Below are positions 57,023-64,000 of a stretch of 64,000 bases of DNA, piece after piece. Numbering within the stretch: the first letter of the stretch is position 1; each line of letters starts with the position of its first letter. Source of the stretch: Blastococcus saxobsidens. Lineage in GTDB: Bacteria > Actinomycetota > Actinomycetes > Mycobacteriales > Geodermatophilaceae. Made by a program: the position numbers and the translations under genes. The stretch spans positions 17,545 through 81,544 of the forward strand of contig NZ_POQT01000020.1 of assembly GCF_002938435.1 (NCBI RefSeq), in the 5' to 3' direction. Under the pieces are notes generated by a model. That model saw nothing but the letters and a program-made list of their open reading frames with translations. It ran no database searches and had not been told where the DNA came from.

Positions 57023-57326
57023 GGGACGAGTACGGCACAGGGCCGCACGGCGGAGCAACCGATTGCCAGCAATTGCCGTGGTCCGTCGGAGGGTGCGCCC
57101 CACGGCTCGCGCGCGCGGACCTCGGCGACCGATCGTGCCGCTCAATGACAAGGCCCTCGGCCCCGGTGACGCCGGTCACCGATGATCGGACCGCGCGAGC
57201 CCGGTCATGCGGTCCAGCAGACGGCGGACCGCTCGAACGGCCGGACTCGCGGGCATGGGGCGTTCCAGCCAGGACGCCATCCGTCGCGTGCTGCCCCTCG
57301 TTCCGCTCCACGGCGATTGGACAGCC
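57023..57326. other. Divergent promoter region between the two GH2 genes
   Basis: This 304-base gap holds a shared dyad at 57136-57150 and a GCAATTGC palindrome at 57069-57076 near the uidA start. No coding frame with a ribosome site was found, and no clear -35/-10 pair. Confidence 0.5.
57136..57150. promoter_or_regulatory. Shared dyad, copy 5 (between the GH2 genes)
   Basis: TGCCGCTCAATGACA matches TGCCRNTNNNYGRNA and shares 13 bases exactly with copy 4. It is 114 bases from the uidA start and 177 from the GH2 galactosidase start. Confidence 0.65.
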
Positions 57327-59732
57327 ATGCGACGCATCCCCTTCAACCGCGGCTGGGAGACCCGGGCGCACGCGAACTTCTTCGCCGAGATGCACGGCGC
57401 CGCCGCGCCGTGGCAGCCGGTCACGCTGCCGCACGACGCGGCGCTGGGGCGCACCCGCGATGCCGCGAACGGTGCCGGGTCCGGTTACGTCCCGGGTGGT
57501 GTGTACGAGTACCGGACGACCCTCGCCGCACCGGCGGAGTACCGCGACCGGCGGGTGCTGCTGGAGTTCGAGGGCGTCTACCGCACCGCGATGGTCTACG
57601 TGAACGGCAGCCTCGCCGGCTCCTGGGCCACCGGGTACACCGGCTTCGTGGTCGATCTGGACGACCACCTGCGCTACGGCGGCGACAACGAGATCCGCGT
57701 CGTCTGCCGCGCGCACCAGGACTCCCGCTGGTACTCCGGTGCCGGCATCCACCGGCCGGTGCACCTGGTGGTGGGCCCGCTGACGCACCTCGCGCTCGAC
57801 GGCGTCCGGGTCACGACCACAGAGGTCGACGCCGAGTTCGCCGTCGTGGAGGTGGCGACGACCGTCGAGCACGACGGCCGGGGTCTGCGGACGCTCGAGC
57901 TCGTCACCGAGGTCCGGGACGGCGAGGGCTCGGCCGTGGCGACCGCGACGTCCCCGGTCACCGTGCTGCCCGGCGAGCCGGCCGTCGTCCGCCAGCGGCT
58001 GCTCCTGCCCACGCCCGCGCTGTGGGGCCCCGACTCGCCGTCGCTCTACACGGCGGCCGTCGTCCTCCGCGACGGTGGCACCGACGTGGACGACGACGCG
58101 GTGAGCTTCGGCGTCCGGACGCTCTCGCTCGACCCCGAGCGGGGCCTGCGGATCAACGGCGAGCCGATCAAGCTGCGCGGCGCCTGCGTGCACTCCGACA
58201 ACGGCGTGCTCGGCGCGGCCACGATCGGCCGGGCCGAGGAGCGCCGGGTCCAGCTGCTCAAGGAGGCCGGGTTCAACGCCCTGCGCAGCGCGCACAACCC
58301 CATGAGCCGCGCGATGCTCGACGCCTGCGACCGGTACGGCGTCCTGGTCATGGACGAGCTGACCGACGTCTGGACCGAGAGCAAGACCGACTTCGACGCG
58401 GCGCTGGACTTCCCGCAGTGGTGGGAGCGCGACGTCGAGGCGATGGTCGCCAAGGACGTCAACCACCCGAGCGTCGTCTTCTACTCGATCGGCAACGAGA
58501 TCCCCGAGGTCGCGAAGCCGCACGGCGCGGTGTGGTCGCGGCGGCTGGCCGAGAAGGTCCGCGCGCTGGACGGCACCCGGTTCGTCACCAACGGGATCAA
58601 CGCCATGCTCGCCGTCATCGGTGAGGCGAAGGCCGCCGAGGAGCAGGCGGGCATCAACACGATGCTCACCGACATGGGCGCGTTCATGGACGAGCTGTCG
58701 GCGTCCGAGCTCGTGGCGACGCGGACGGCGGAGGCCTACGACGTCCTCGACGCGGCCGGCATGAACTACATGGAGGCCCGCTACCAGCTCGACCGGACGC
58801 TGTTCCCGCGCCGGGTGATCGTCGGGGCGGAGACCTTCGCGGGCAAGATCGACCGGCTCTGGCGGCTCGTCCTCGACCACCCGCACGTGATCGGCGACTT
58901 CACCTGGACCGGCTGGGACTACCTCGGGGAGGCGGGCGTCGGCCGGGTGGCGGCCGCCGACGACCCGACCGCAGGGCAGTTCGGCGCGCCCTACCCGTGG
59001 CTGCTCGCGCACGTCGGCGACATCGACATCACCGGGCACCGGCGGCCGGCGTCCTACTACCGCGAGATCGTCTTCGGTCGCCGCCGGGACCCCTACATCG
59101 CCGTGCTGCGGCCCGAGCGGCACGGCCGCGAGCTGTCGGCCACCCCGTGGGCGTGGAGCGACACCGTCGGCAGCTGGAGCTGGGCCGGCGCGGAGGAGAA
59201 GCCGGTGACGGTCGAGGTCTACAGCGACGCCGACGAGGTGGAGCTGCTGCTGGACGGCACCTCGCTGGGCACGGCGAAGGCCGGCGAGGCCAACCGGTTC
59301 CGGGCCGCCTTCGAGGTCACCTACGCGCCGGGCGAGCTCACCGCCGTGAGTCGCACGGGCGGGCAGGAGACCGGGCGCTGCTCCCTGCGGTCGGCCACGG
59401 GGCCGCTCGCGCTGGCCGCGGCAGCCGACCGCCCGGTGGTCCGGGCCGACGACACCGACCTGGCCCACGTCACCCTGACGCTGGAGGACGCCGACGGCGT
59501 CGTCGCGCTCGGCGTGGACCGCGAGGTGACCGTCACGGTCGAGGGCCCGGGCGTCCTGCAGGGCTTCGGCAGCGCCGCGCCGGCGACCGAGGAGTCCTAC
59601 CTCGACGACGTGCACACCACCTTCGACGGTCGCGCGCTGGCCGTCGTCCGCCCGACCGGCGCGGGAACGATCACGCTCACCGCGACCGCGCCGGGTTGTC
59701 CGCCCGTCTCCCTAGGAATCGAGGCTCGATGA
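57327..59732 (+). CDS. GH2 beta-galactosidase-like hydrolase
   Basis: This 801-residue GH2 protein has a sugar-binding domain (1-170), an Ig-like domain, a TIM barrel with acid/base Glu391 (SIGNEIPE) and nucleophile Glu502 (GAETF), and two C-terminal beta domains (DUF4982-type and Ig-like). It lacks a signal peptide. The architecture is that of many beta-galactosidase or related exo-glycosidase GH2s. ATG 57327 is chosen because homology starts with RRIPFNRGWETR. Confidence 0.88.
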   Translation: MRRIPFNRGWETRAHANFFAEMHGAAAPWQPVTLPHDAALGRTRDAANGAGSGYVPGGVYEYRTTLAAPAEYRDRRVLLEFEGVYRTAMVYVNGSLAGSWATGYTGFVVDLDDHLRYGGDNEIRVVCRAHQDSRWYSGAGIHRPVHLVVGPLTHLALDGVRVTTTEVDAEFAVVEVATTVEHDGRGLRTLELVTEVRDGEGSAVATATSPVTVLPGEPAVVRQRLLLPTPALWGPDSPSLYTAAVVLRDGGTDVDDDAVSFGVRTLSLDPERGLRINGEPIKLRGACVHSDNGVLGAATIGRAEERRVQLLKEAGFNALRSAHNPMSRAMLDACDRYGVLVMDELTDVWTESKTDFDAALDFPQWWERDVEAMVAKDVNHPSVVFYSIGNEIPEVAKPHGAVWSRRLAEKVRALDGTRFVTNGINAMLAVIGEAKAAEEQAGINTMLTDMGAFMDELSASELVATRTAEAYDVLDAAGMNYMEARYQLDRTLFPRRVIVGAETFAGKIDRLWRLVLDHPHVIGDFTWTGWDYLGEAGVGRVAAADDPTAGQFGAPYPWLLAHVGDIDITGHRRPASYYREIVFGRRRDPYIAVLRPERHGRELSATPWAWSDTVGSWSWAGAEEKPVTVEVYSDADEVELLLDGTSLGTAKAGEANRFRAAFEVTYAPGELTAVSRTGGQETGRCSLRSATGPLALAAAADRPVVRADDTDLAHVTLTLEDADGVVALGVDREVTVTVEGPGVLQGFGSAAPATEESYLDDVHTTFDGRALAVVRPTGAGTITLTATAPGCPPVSLGIEAR

Positions 59733-60595
59733 GCTCCCTGCGCATCGGCGTGCAGTGCCGCGTCGTCGTCGACAACGACTGGGCCGGTGACCCCGACGGC
59801 CTGGTCGCGCTGGCCCACCACCTGCTGTCGCCGACCAACCGCGTGGTGGCGGTGACCAGCTCCCTGATCAGCCCGATGTTCGGTGTGCCGGACGGCTCGG
59901 TGCAGGGTGCCGCGATGGCCCGCGAGCTCGTCGACCTGATCGGCGGGCCGGCCGCTGCGCCCGTGCACGAGGGGAGCGACACGGCGTTCGGGTCGGGGGA
60001 CGCGAGCTCGGCCGCGTCGACCGCCATCGTCGCCGCGGCGCGGCAGGAGGACCCGCTGCCGCTCTACCTGGTCTGCGGAGGTCCGCTGACCAACGTCGCG
60101 GCCGCGCTGCAGCAGGACCCCGGCATCGCGGAGCGGCTCACGCTGGTCTGGATCGGCGGTGCGCTCGACGCGGGAGCGGAGGAGTACAACCGCGACACCG
60201 ACCGGGCGGCCGCCGATTTCGTGCTGGGCCACCCGACGCTGGAGATCTTCCAGTTCCCGCTGGAGACCTACCGGCGGTGCGCCTACTCCGTGGCCGAGCT
60301 CGAGCACGACCTCGGTGGGAGCGGGCGCGTCGGCCGCTGGCTGTGGGAGCGGTTCGCCTCCCTCCCGCTGCCGGACTTCATCAGCCTCGGCGGGGTGTGG
60401 CCGCTGGGCGACAGCCCGCCGCTGCTGGTCACCGCGCTCGGGGACGAGTCGAGCACCTACACCGCGACCCCGGCGGGCGACGGGCACGGGGCGCGGCGGG
60501 TGTACACCGACGTCGACGTCCGGCTCCTGGTCGCCGATCTGTACGCCCGGCTGCGCCTGCACGAGGCCCGTCGCCGGTCGGTGGACGTGCCGTGA
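59729..60595 (+). CDS. Nucleoside hydrolase-like protein
   Basis: This 288-residue protein of the inosine/uridine nucleoside hydrolase fold has a modified N-terminal calcium motif, DNDWAGDPDGLVAL (instead of DTDxGxDDA), then VCGGPLTNVAAAL and a late Asp (YTDVDVRLL). Members of this branch with altered motifs occur in polysaccharide loci, with unknown substrate. Its ATG overlaps the GH2 stop. Cleavage of an N- or O-riboside or another glycoside is possible. Confidence 0.8.
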   Translation: MSSLRIGVQCRVVVDNDWAGDPDGLVALAHHLLSPTNRVVAVTSSLISPMFGVPDGSVQGAAMARELVDLIGGPAAAPVHEGSDTAFGSGDASSAASTAIVAAARQEDPLPLYLVCGGPLTNVAAALQQDPGIAERLTLVWIGGALDAGAEEYNRDTDRAAADFVLGHPTLEIFQFPLETYRRCAYSVAELEHDLGGSGRVGRWLWERFASLPLPDFISLGGVWPLGDSPPLLVTALGDESSTYTATPAGDGHGARRVYTDVDVRLLVADLYARLRLHEARRRSVDVP

Positions 60596-61569
60596 GCCGG
60601 TTGCGGTGGGGGATCGTCGGTACCGGCGGCATCAGCCGGACGACGGCCGGCGACCTGCACCTGACCGAGAACCTGGACCTGGTCGCGGTGGCGTCGCGGA
60701 CGGCAGCGCACGCGGAGGCCTTCGCCGCCGAGTTCGACGTGCCGCGCGCGCACGGCGACTACGACGCGCTGTTCGCCGACGACCAGGTCGACGTCGTCTA
60801 CATCTGCACACCCATCGGCACGCACGCCGAGGTGGCCCGGCGGGCGCTGCTGGCCGGCAAGCACGTCCTCCTGGAGAAGGCCTTCACCACCACCGCTGCC
60901 GAGGCCCGTGGGCTGGCCGCGCTCGCCGCGGAGGAGGGCCGCTTCCTCATGGAGGCGATGTGGATGCGGTTCAACCCGATGATCCAGCGCGTCCTGGACG
61001 AGGTGGCCGCCGGTGTGATCGGCGACGTCCGGACACTGCAGGCAGCGTTCGGTTTCACCCCGCCCCCGGACCGGGTCCACTGGCGTCCGGACCTGGGCGG
61101 GGGAGCTCTGCTCGACATGGGCGTCTACCCCCTCACGCTCGCCCACCTGCTCCTGGGGATACCCGACCGTGTCGAGGCGACCGGTGAGGTGCGCGACGAC
61201 GGCCTGGACATGACGGCTTCGGTCTTCCTGCGCTACGGCGACGGCCGGTTCGCGCACGCGCTCACCACCCTTGCCGGGCCGATCGACGCGGTGGCAGCCG
61301 TCGGTGGGACGCGCGGCGTCATCTCCCTGGACCCGCCGTTCTTCCTGCGCGACTCGTACCGCGTGCTGAGCGTGCCGGAGTTCACGACCCGGTCGGAGTC
61401 GGTGGCCCTCGAGGGCCGGGGCTACGTACCGATGTTCCGGGCGGTCGGCGAGGCTCTCGCCGACGGTCTGCGGGAGCATCCGCTGCGGCCGCTGGCAGAC
61501 ACCATCGCAGTGCTGGACATCATCGACGACGTACGCCGACAACTGACCGAGGACGGAACACCGGCATGA
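60592..61569 (+). CDS. Gfo/Idh/MocA-family oxidoreductase
   Basis: This 325-residue NAD(P)-dependent dehydrogenase has a Rossmann domain (GIVGTGGISRTTAGDL) and the dimeric dihydrodiol dehydrogenase-type core LLEKAFTTTAAEARGL and MEAMWMRFNP. Relatives oxidise sugars (D-xylose or glucose) or the 3-OH of glycosides. The GTG start overlaps the previous stop (GTGA), and its own stop overlaps the GH3 ATG. Oxidation of a sugar residue of a glycoside is plausible in this position. Confidence 0.88.
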   Translation: MSRLRWGIVGTGGISRTTAGDLHLTENLDLVAVASRTAAHAEAFAAEFDVPRAHGDYDALFADDQVDVVYICTPIGTHAEVARRALLAGKHVLLEKAFTTTAAEARGLAALAAEEGRFLMEAMWMRFNPMIQRVLDEVAAGVIGDVRTLQAAFGFTPPPDRVHWRPDLGGGALLDMGVYPLTLAHLLLGIPDRVEATGEVRDDGLDMTASVFLRYGDGRFAHALTTLAGPIDAVAAVGGTRGVISLDPPFFLRDSYRVLSVPEFTTRSESVALEGRGYVPMFRAVGEALADGLREHPLRPLADTIAVLDIIDDVRRQLTEDGTPA

Positions 61570-63812
61570 CGCAGGCACCCCACGACAGGACGGCGCTCGA
61601 GGCCCTGCCCCTCGAGCGGAAGGCGGCCCTGCTGTCGGGCCAGGACTTCTGGTCCACGGCGCCGATCGAGGAGGCCGGGCTCCCGTCGGTCGTCCTCACG
61701 GACGGGCCGCACGGGGTGCGTCGCCAGGCCGGGGACTTCGACCAGATCGGCCTGCTGCCGAGCCTGCCGGCCACCTGCTTCCCGCCCGCGGTCGCCGTCG
61801 CGTCGAGCTGGGACCCGGAGGTGGCCGAGCGGATCGGTGCCGCGGTCGGCCGGGAAGCACGCGCCCTCGGCGTGCCGGTGGTCCTCGGCCCCGGCGTGAA
61901 CATCAAGCGGTCGCCGCTGTGCGGGCGCAACTTCGAGTACTACTCGGAGGACCCGCTGCTGGCCGGGGTGCTGGGCGCCGCCCACGTGCGGGGGCAGCAG
62001 GGCGAGGGCGTCGGCGCCTCGGTCAAGCACTTCGCGGCCAACAACCAGGAGACCCAGCGCATGCAGGTCAGCGCCGAGGTCGACGAGCGCACCCTGCGCG
62101 AGATCTACCTGCCGGCCTTCGAGCGCGTGGTCACCGAGGCGCAGCCGGCCACGGTCATGTGCGCCTACAACAAGGTCAACGGCGTCTACGCCTCGCAGAA
62201 CCGGTGGCTGCTGACCGAGGTCCTGCGCGACGAGTGGGGCTTCGAGGGCGCCGTCGTCTCCGACTGGGGCGCCGTCCAGGACCGGGTGGCGGCGCTGGAG
62301 GCCGGTCTCGACCTGCAGATGCCCGGCGACCACGGCACCGGCAACGGGCTGGTCGTGGACGCGGTGAAGGAAGGCAGGCTGGAGGAGTTGGTCGTGGACC
62401 GCAGCGTCCGGCGGGTGGCGGCGCTGGCCGAGCTGGTGACCGAACCCGCCGACGGCTTCGACGTGGACGGCCACCACGCGCTGGCCCGCGAGCTCGCCGC
62501 CGACTGCGCCGTCCTGCTGAAGAACGACGGCGGCACCCTGCCGCTGGCCCCCGGGGCCCGGATCGCCGTGGTGGGCGAGTTCGGCCGCACCCCGCGGTAC
62601 CAGGGCGGGGGCAGCTCGAACGTCAACGCCACCCGCGTGGACGACGCCCTGAGCGCGCTCCGGGAGCTCGTCGACGGCCCGATCGCCTTCGCGCCCGGCT
62701 TCACCCTCGACGGCTCCGGGAACGCGGACGCGCTGCGCGAGGAGGCGGTCGCGGCCGCCCGGGACGCCGAGATCGCCGTCGTCTTCGCCGGGCTGGCCGA
62801 CGCCGACGAGTCCGAGGGCTTCGACCGTACGACCCTCGACCTGCCCACCGCCCAGGTCGAGGTCATCCGGGCCGTGGCGCAGGCGAGCCCGCGGACCGTC
62901 GTCGTCCTGTCGTCGGGCGGTGTGGTGTCGCTGGAGGGCTGGCACGACGACGTCGACGCGGTCCTGGCCGGCTTCCTGCTCGGCCAGGCCGGCGGGAGCG
63001 CCCTGGCCGACCTGCTCGTGGGCCGGGCGAACCCCTCGGGCCGGCTGGCCGAGACGATCCCACTGCGCCTGGAGGACAACCCGAGCCACCTCAACTTCCC
63101 GGGCGAGCAGGGGCACGTCCGGTACGGCGAGGGCGTGATGGTCGGCTACCGGCACTACACGACCGTCGGCCGGGCCGTGCGGTACCCGTTCGGCCACGGG
63201 CTGGGCTACACGACGGTGGAGACCGGCGACCTGGAGGTGGTCGCGACCGGGGACGACAGCGCCTCGGTGACCGTGACGGTCGCCAACACCGGGGAGCGCG
63301 CCGGCCGGCACGTCGTCCAGGTCTACGTGGCGACGACGGCCGGCCCGGTCCGCCGCCCCGCGCGCGAGCTGCGGGCCTTCACCAAGGTGTCCCTGGAGCC
63401 GGGGGAGTCCCGCACGGTGACCCTGGAACTGGACCGGCGGGCCTTCGCCTACTGGGACGTCCGCGAGGGCGGCTGGATCGTCGCGCCGGGCGAGTACACC
63501 GTGCAGATCGGTCGCAGCGCCGCCGACGTCGTGGCCGAGGCGACGCTCGCGCTGGCCGGGGACGACGTCGTCCCGGAGCTGACGCTGGCGTCGTCGGTCG
63601 CCGAGTGGTTCGGCCACCCGGTAGTCGGGGCGGAGCTCCTGGCGGGGTTCCTCGCGACGATGCCCGAGGGCGCCGCCGAGATGCACGACGGCATGCTGCA
63701 CATGATCGGCTCGATGCCGATGGGCCGGTTCGCCGCGGACTTCGGCTCGGCCATCCCCGTCGCCGAGCTCGAGCGGCTGATGGACGTCGCCCGGGCGGCC
63801 CGCGCGGGCTGA
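61566..63812 (+). CDS. GH3 beta-glucosidase
   Basis: This 748-residue GH3 enzyme has an N-terminal TIM barrel (LTDGPHGVRRQ, KHFAANNQE, nucleophile Asp233 in VVSDWGA), an alpha/beta sandwich domain (residues about 300-520) and a C-terminal fibronectin III-like domain (YPFGHGLGYTTVE and VTVANTGERAGRHVVQVY). No signal peptide. It is the last gene of the operon beginning with the GH2 galactosidase and would cleave beta-glucosides. About 50 residues follow the FnIII domain, Met-rich (MLHMIGSMPMG), as in many actinobacterial members. Confidence 0.93.
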   Translation: MTQAPHDRTALEALPLERKAALLSGQDFWSTAPIEEAGLPSVVLTDGPHGVRRQAGDFDQIGLLPSLPATCFPPAVAVASSWDPEVAERIGAAVGREARALGVPVVLGPGVNIKRSPLCGRNFEYYSEDPLLAGVLGAAHVRGQQGEGVGASVKHFAANNQETQRMQVSAEVDERTLREIYLPAFERVVTEAQPATVMCAYNKVNGVYASQNRWLLTEVLRDEWGFEGAVVSDWGAVQDRVAALEAGLDLQMPGDHGTGNGLVVDAVKEGRLEELVVDRSVRRVAALAELVTEPADGFDVDGHHALARELAADCAVLLKNDGGTLPLAPGARIAVVGEFGRTPRYQGGGSSNVNATRVDDALSALRELVDGPIAFAPGFTLDGSGNADALREEAVAAARDAEIAVVFAGLADADESEGFDRTTLDLPTAQVEVIRAVAQASPRTVVVLSSGGVVSLEGWHDDVDAVLAGFLLGQAGGSALADLLVGRANPSGRLAETIPLRLEDNPSHLNFPGEQGHVRYGEGVMVGYRHYTTVGRAVRYPFGHGLGYTTVETGDLEVVATGDDSASVTVTVANTGERAGRHVVQVYVATTAGPVRRPARELRAFTKVSLEPGESRTVTLELDRRAFAYWDVREGGWIVAPGEYTVQIGRSAADVVAEATLALAGDDVVPELTLASSVAEWFGHPVVGAELLAGFLATMPEGAAEMHDGMLHMIGSMPMGRFAADFGSAIPVAELERLMDVARAARAG

Positions 63813-63830
63813 CCCCTCCAGGGAACGCGA

Positions 63831-63865
63831 GCGGGGCCCGGGATCTCCTCGATCCCGGGCCCCGC
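63831..63865 (+). terminator. 15-bp hairpin after the GH3 gene
   Basis: GCGGGGCCCGGGATC (63831-63845) pairs perfectly with 63851-63865 around TCCTC. It ends the GH2-to-GH3 operon and also precedes the transposase end. Confidence 0.8.
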
Positions 63866-63876
63866 TGCTCCGACGG

Positions 63877-64000
63877 CTAGGTGTGATGCCCAGCCAGGTT
63901 GTTCAACCTGGTGATGGGTGGCGCCTTCCCGACCGCTGAGTGGGGCCGGTGGTGGTTGTACTGGTGGACCCATGCTGGCAGAGCCGCGAGCCGAGCTGCC
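63877..64000 (-). mobile_element. IS481-like transposase, 3' end (runs off window)
   Basis: Reading leftward from 64000 gives WVHQYNHHRPHSAVGKAPP and a short tail ending at TAG 63879-63877. The pattern YNxxRPHxAxGxxPP is the C-terminal signature of DDE transposases of the IS481/IS3 type. About 41 codons are visible. The rest of the element lies outside, so intactness and terminal repeats cannot be judged. Confidence 0.8.

Noticed and set aside
57064..57078. TGCCAGCAATTGCCG as a sixth copy of the shared dyad.
   Set aside because: The left half fits but the right half (TTGCC) does not match YGRNA; kept only as a GCAATTGC palindrome.
57313..57329. A site like the shared dyad overlapping the GH2 start (CGGCGATTGGACAGCC).
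   Set aside because: Only about 9 of 15 positions match and it includes the start region of the gene.

Overview
The window is chromosomal DNA from a very GC-rich actinomycete. Codon third positions are almost always G or C, GTG starts are frequent, and genes are packed in operons joined by ATGA, GTGA or TTGA overlaps. Gene content and style resemble Geodermatophilaceae (Geodermatophilus, Blastococcus, Modestobacter); that family assignment is inference. No rRNA, tRNA or CRISPR array was seen.

Layout. (1) 1-4547, minus strand: a tripartite tricarboxylate-type uptake system (tctCBA), a 2-keto-3-deoxygluconate kinase and a partial IclR regulator, behind two palindromes. (2) 4864-13949: mostly housekeeping genes. 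These are PEP synthase with its regulatory kinase/phosphatase, a divergent TetR/MFS pair, a class I DAHP synthase, a PaaX-type regulator and a secreted alpha/beta hydrolase. (3) 14028-28258: an L-rhamnose regulon. A LacI regulator with an apparent CTG start is co-transcribed with lutABC (lactate oxidation). It diverges from an ABC importer, mutarotase, isomerase, a fused rhamnulose-1-phosphate aldolase/lactaldehyde dehydrogenase and rhamnulokinase. Rhamnose breakdown yields lactaldehyde and then lactate, so lutABC completes the route to pyruvate. (4) 28266-40551, minus strand: galK, galT, a GH1 beta-glucosidase, an FAD aromatic hydroxylase, a DUF3500-like protein, an FAH-family enzyme, an esterase, a monocupin resembling quercetin 2,3-dioxygenase, an SDR, an ABM-domain membrane protein, a second esterase and an IclR regulator. 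(5) 40734-55218, plus strand: one long operon with a Dpp/Opp-type ABC importer (including a permease-ATPase fusion), two GH78 alpha-L-rhamnosidases flanking an esterase, and two GH43 enzymes. (6) 55244-63812: a divergent pair, uidA-type beta-glucuronidase against an operon of GH2 beta-galactosidase, nucleoside-hydrolase-like protein, Gfo/Idh/MocA oxidoreductase and GH3 beta-glucosidase. (7) 63877-64000: the 3' end of an IS481-like transposase at the right edge.

Main interpretation (inference). Regions 4-6 look like a locus for importing decorated plant flavonoid glycosides intact, stripping rhamnose, glucose, glucuronic acid, galactose and pentose inside the cell, and opening the flavonol aglycone. 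None of the glycosidases has a signal peptide, which favours small imported glycosides over extracellular polysaccharide. The freed rhamnose and galactose can enter the adjacent rha and gal genes. A shared 15-bp dyad, TGCCRNTNNNYGRNA, lies in front of five transcription units of regions 4-6 and is a candidate operator for the IclR regulator at 39739-40551.
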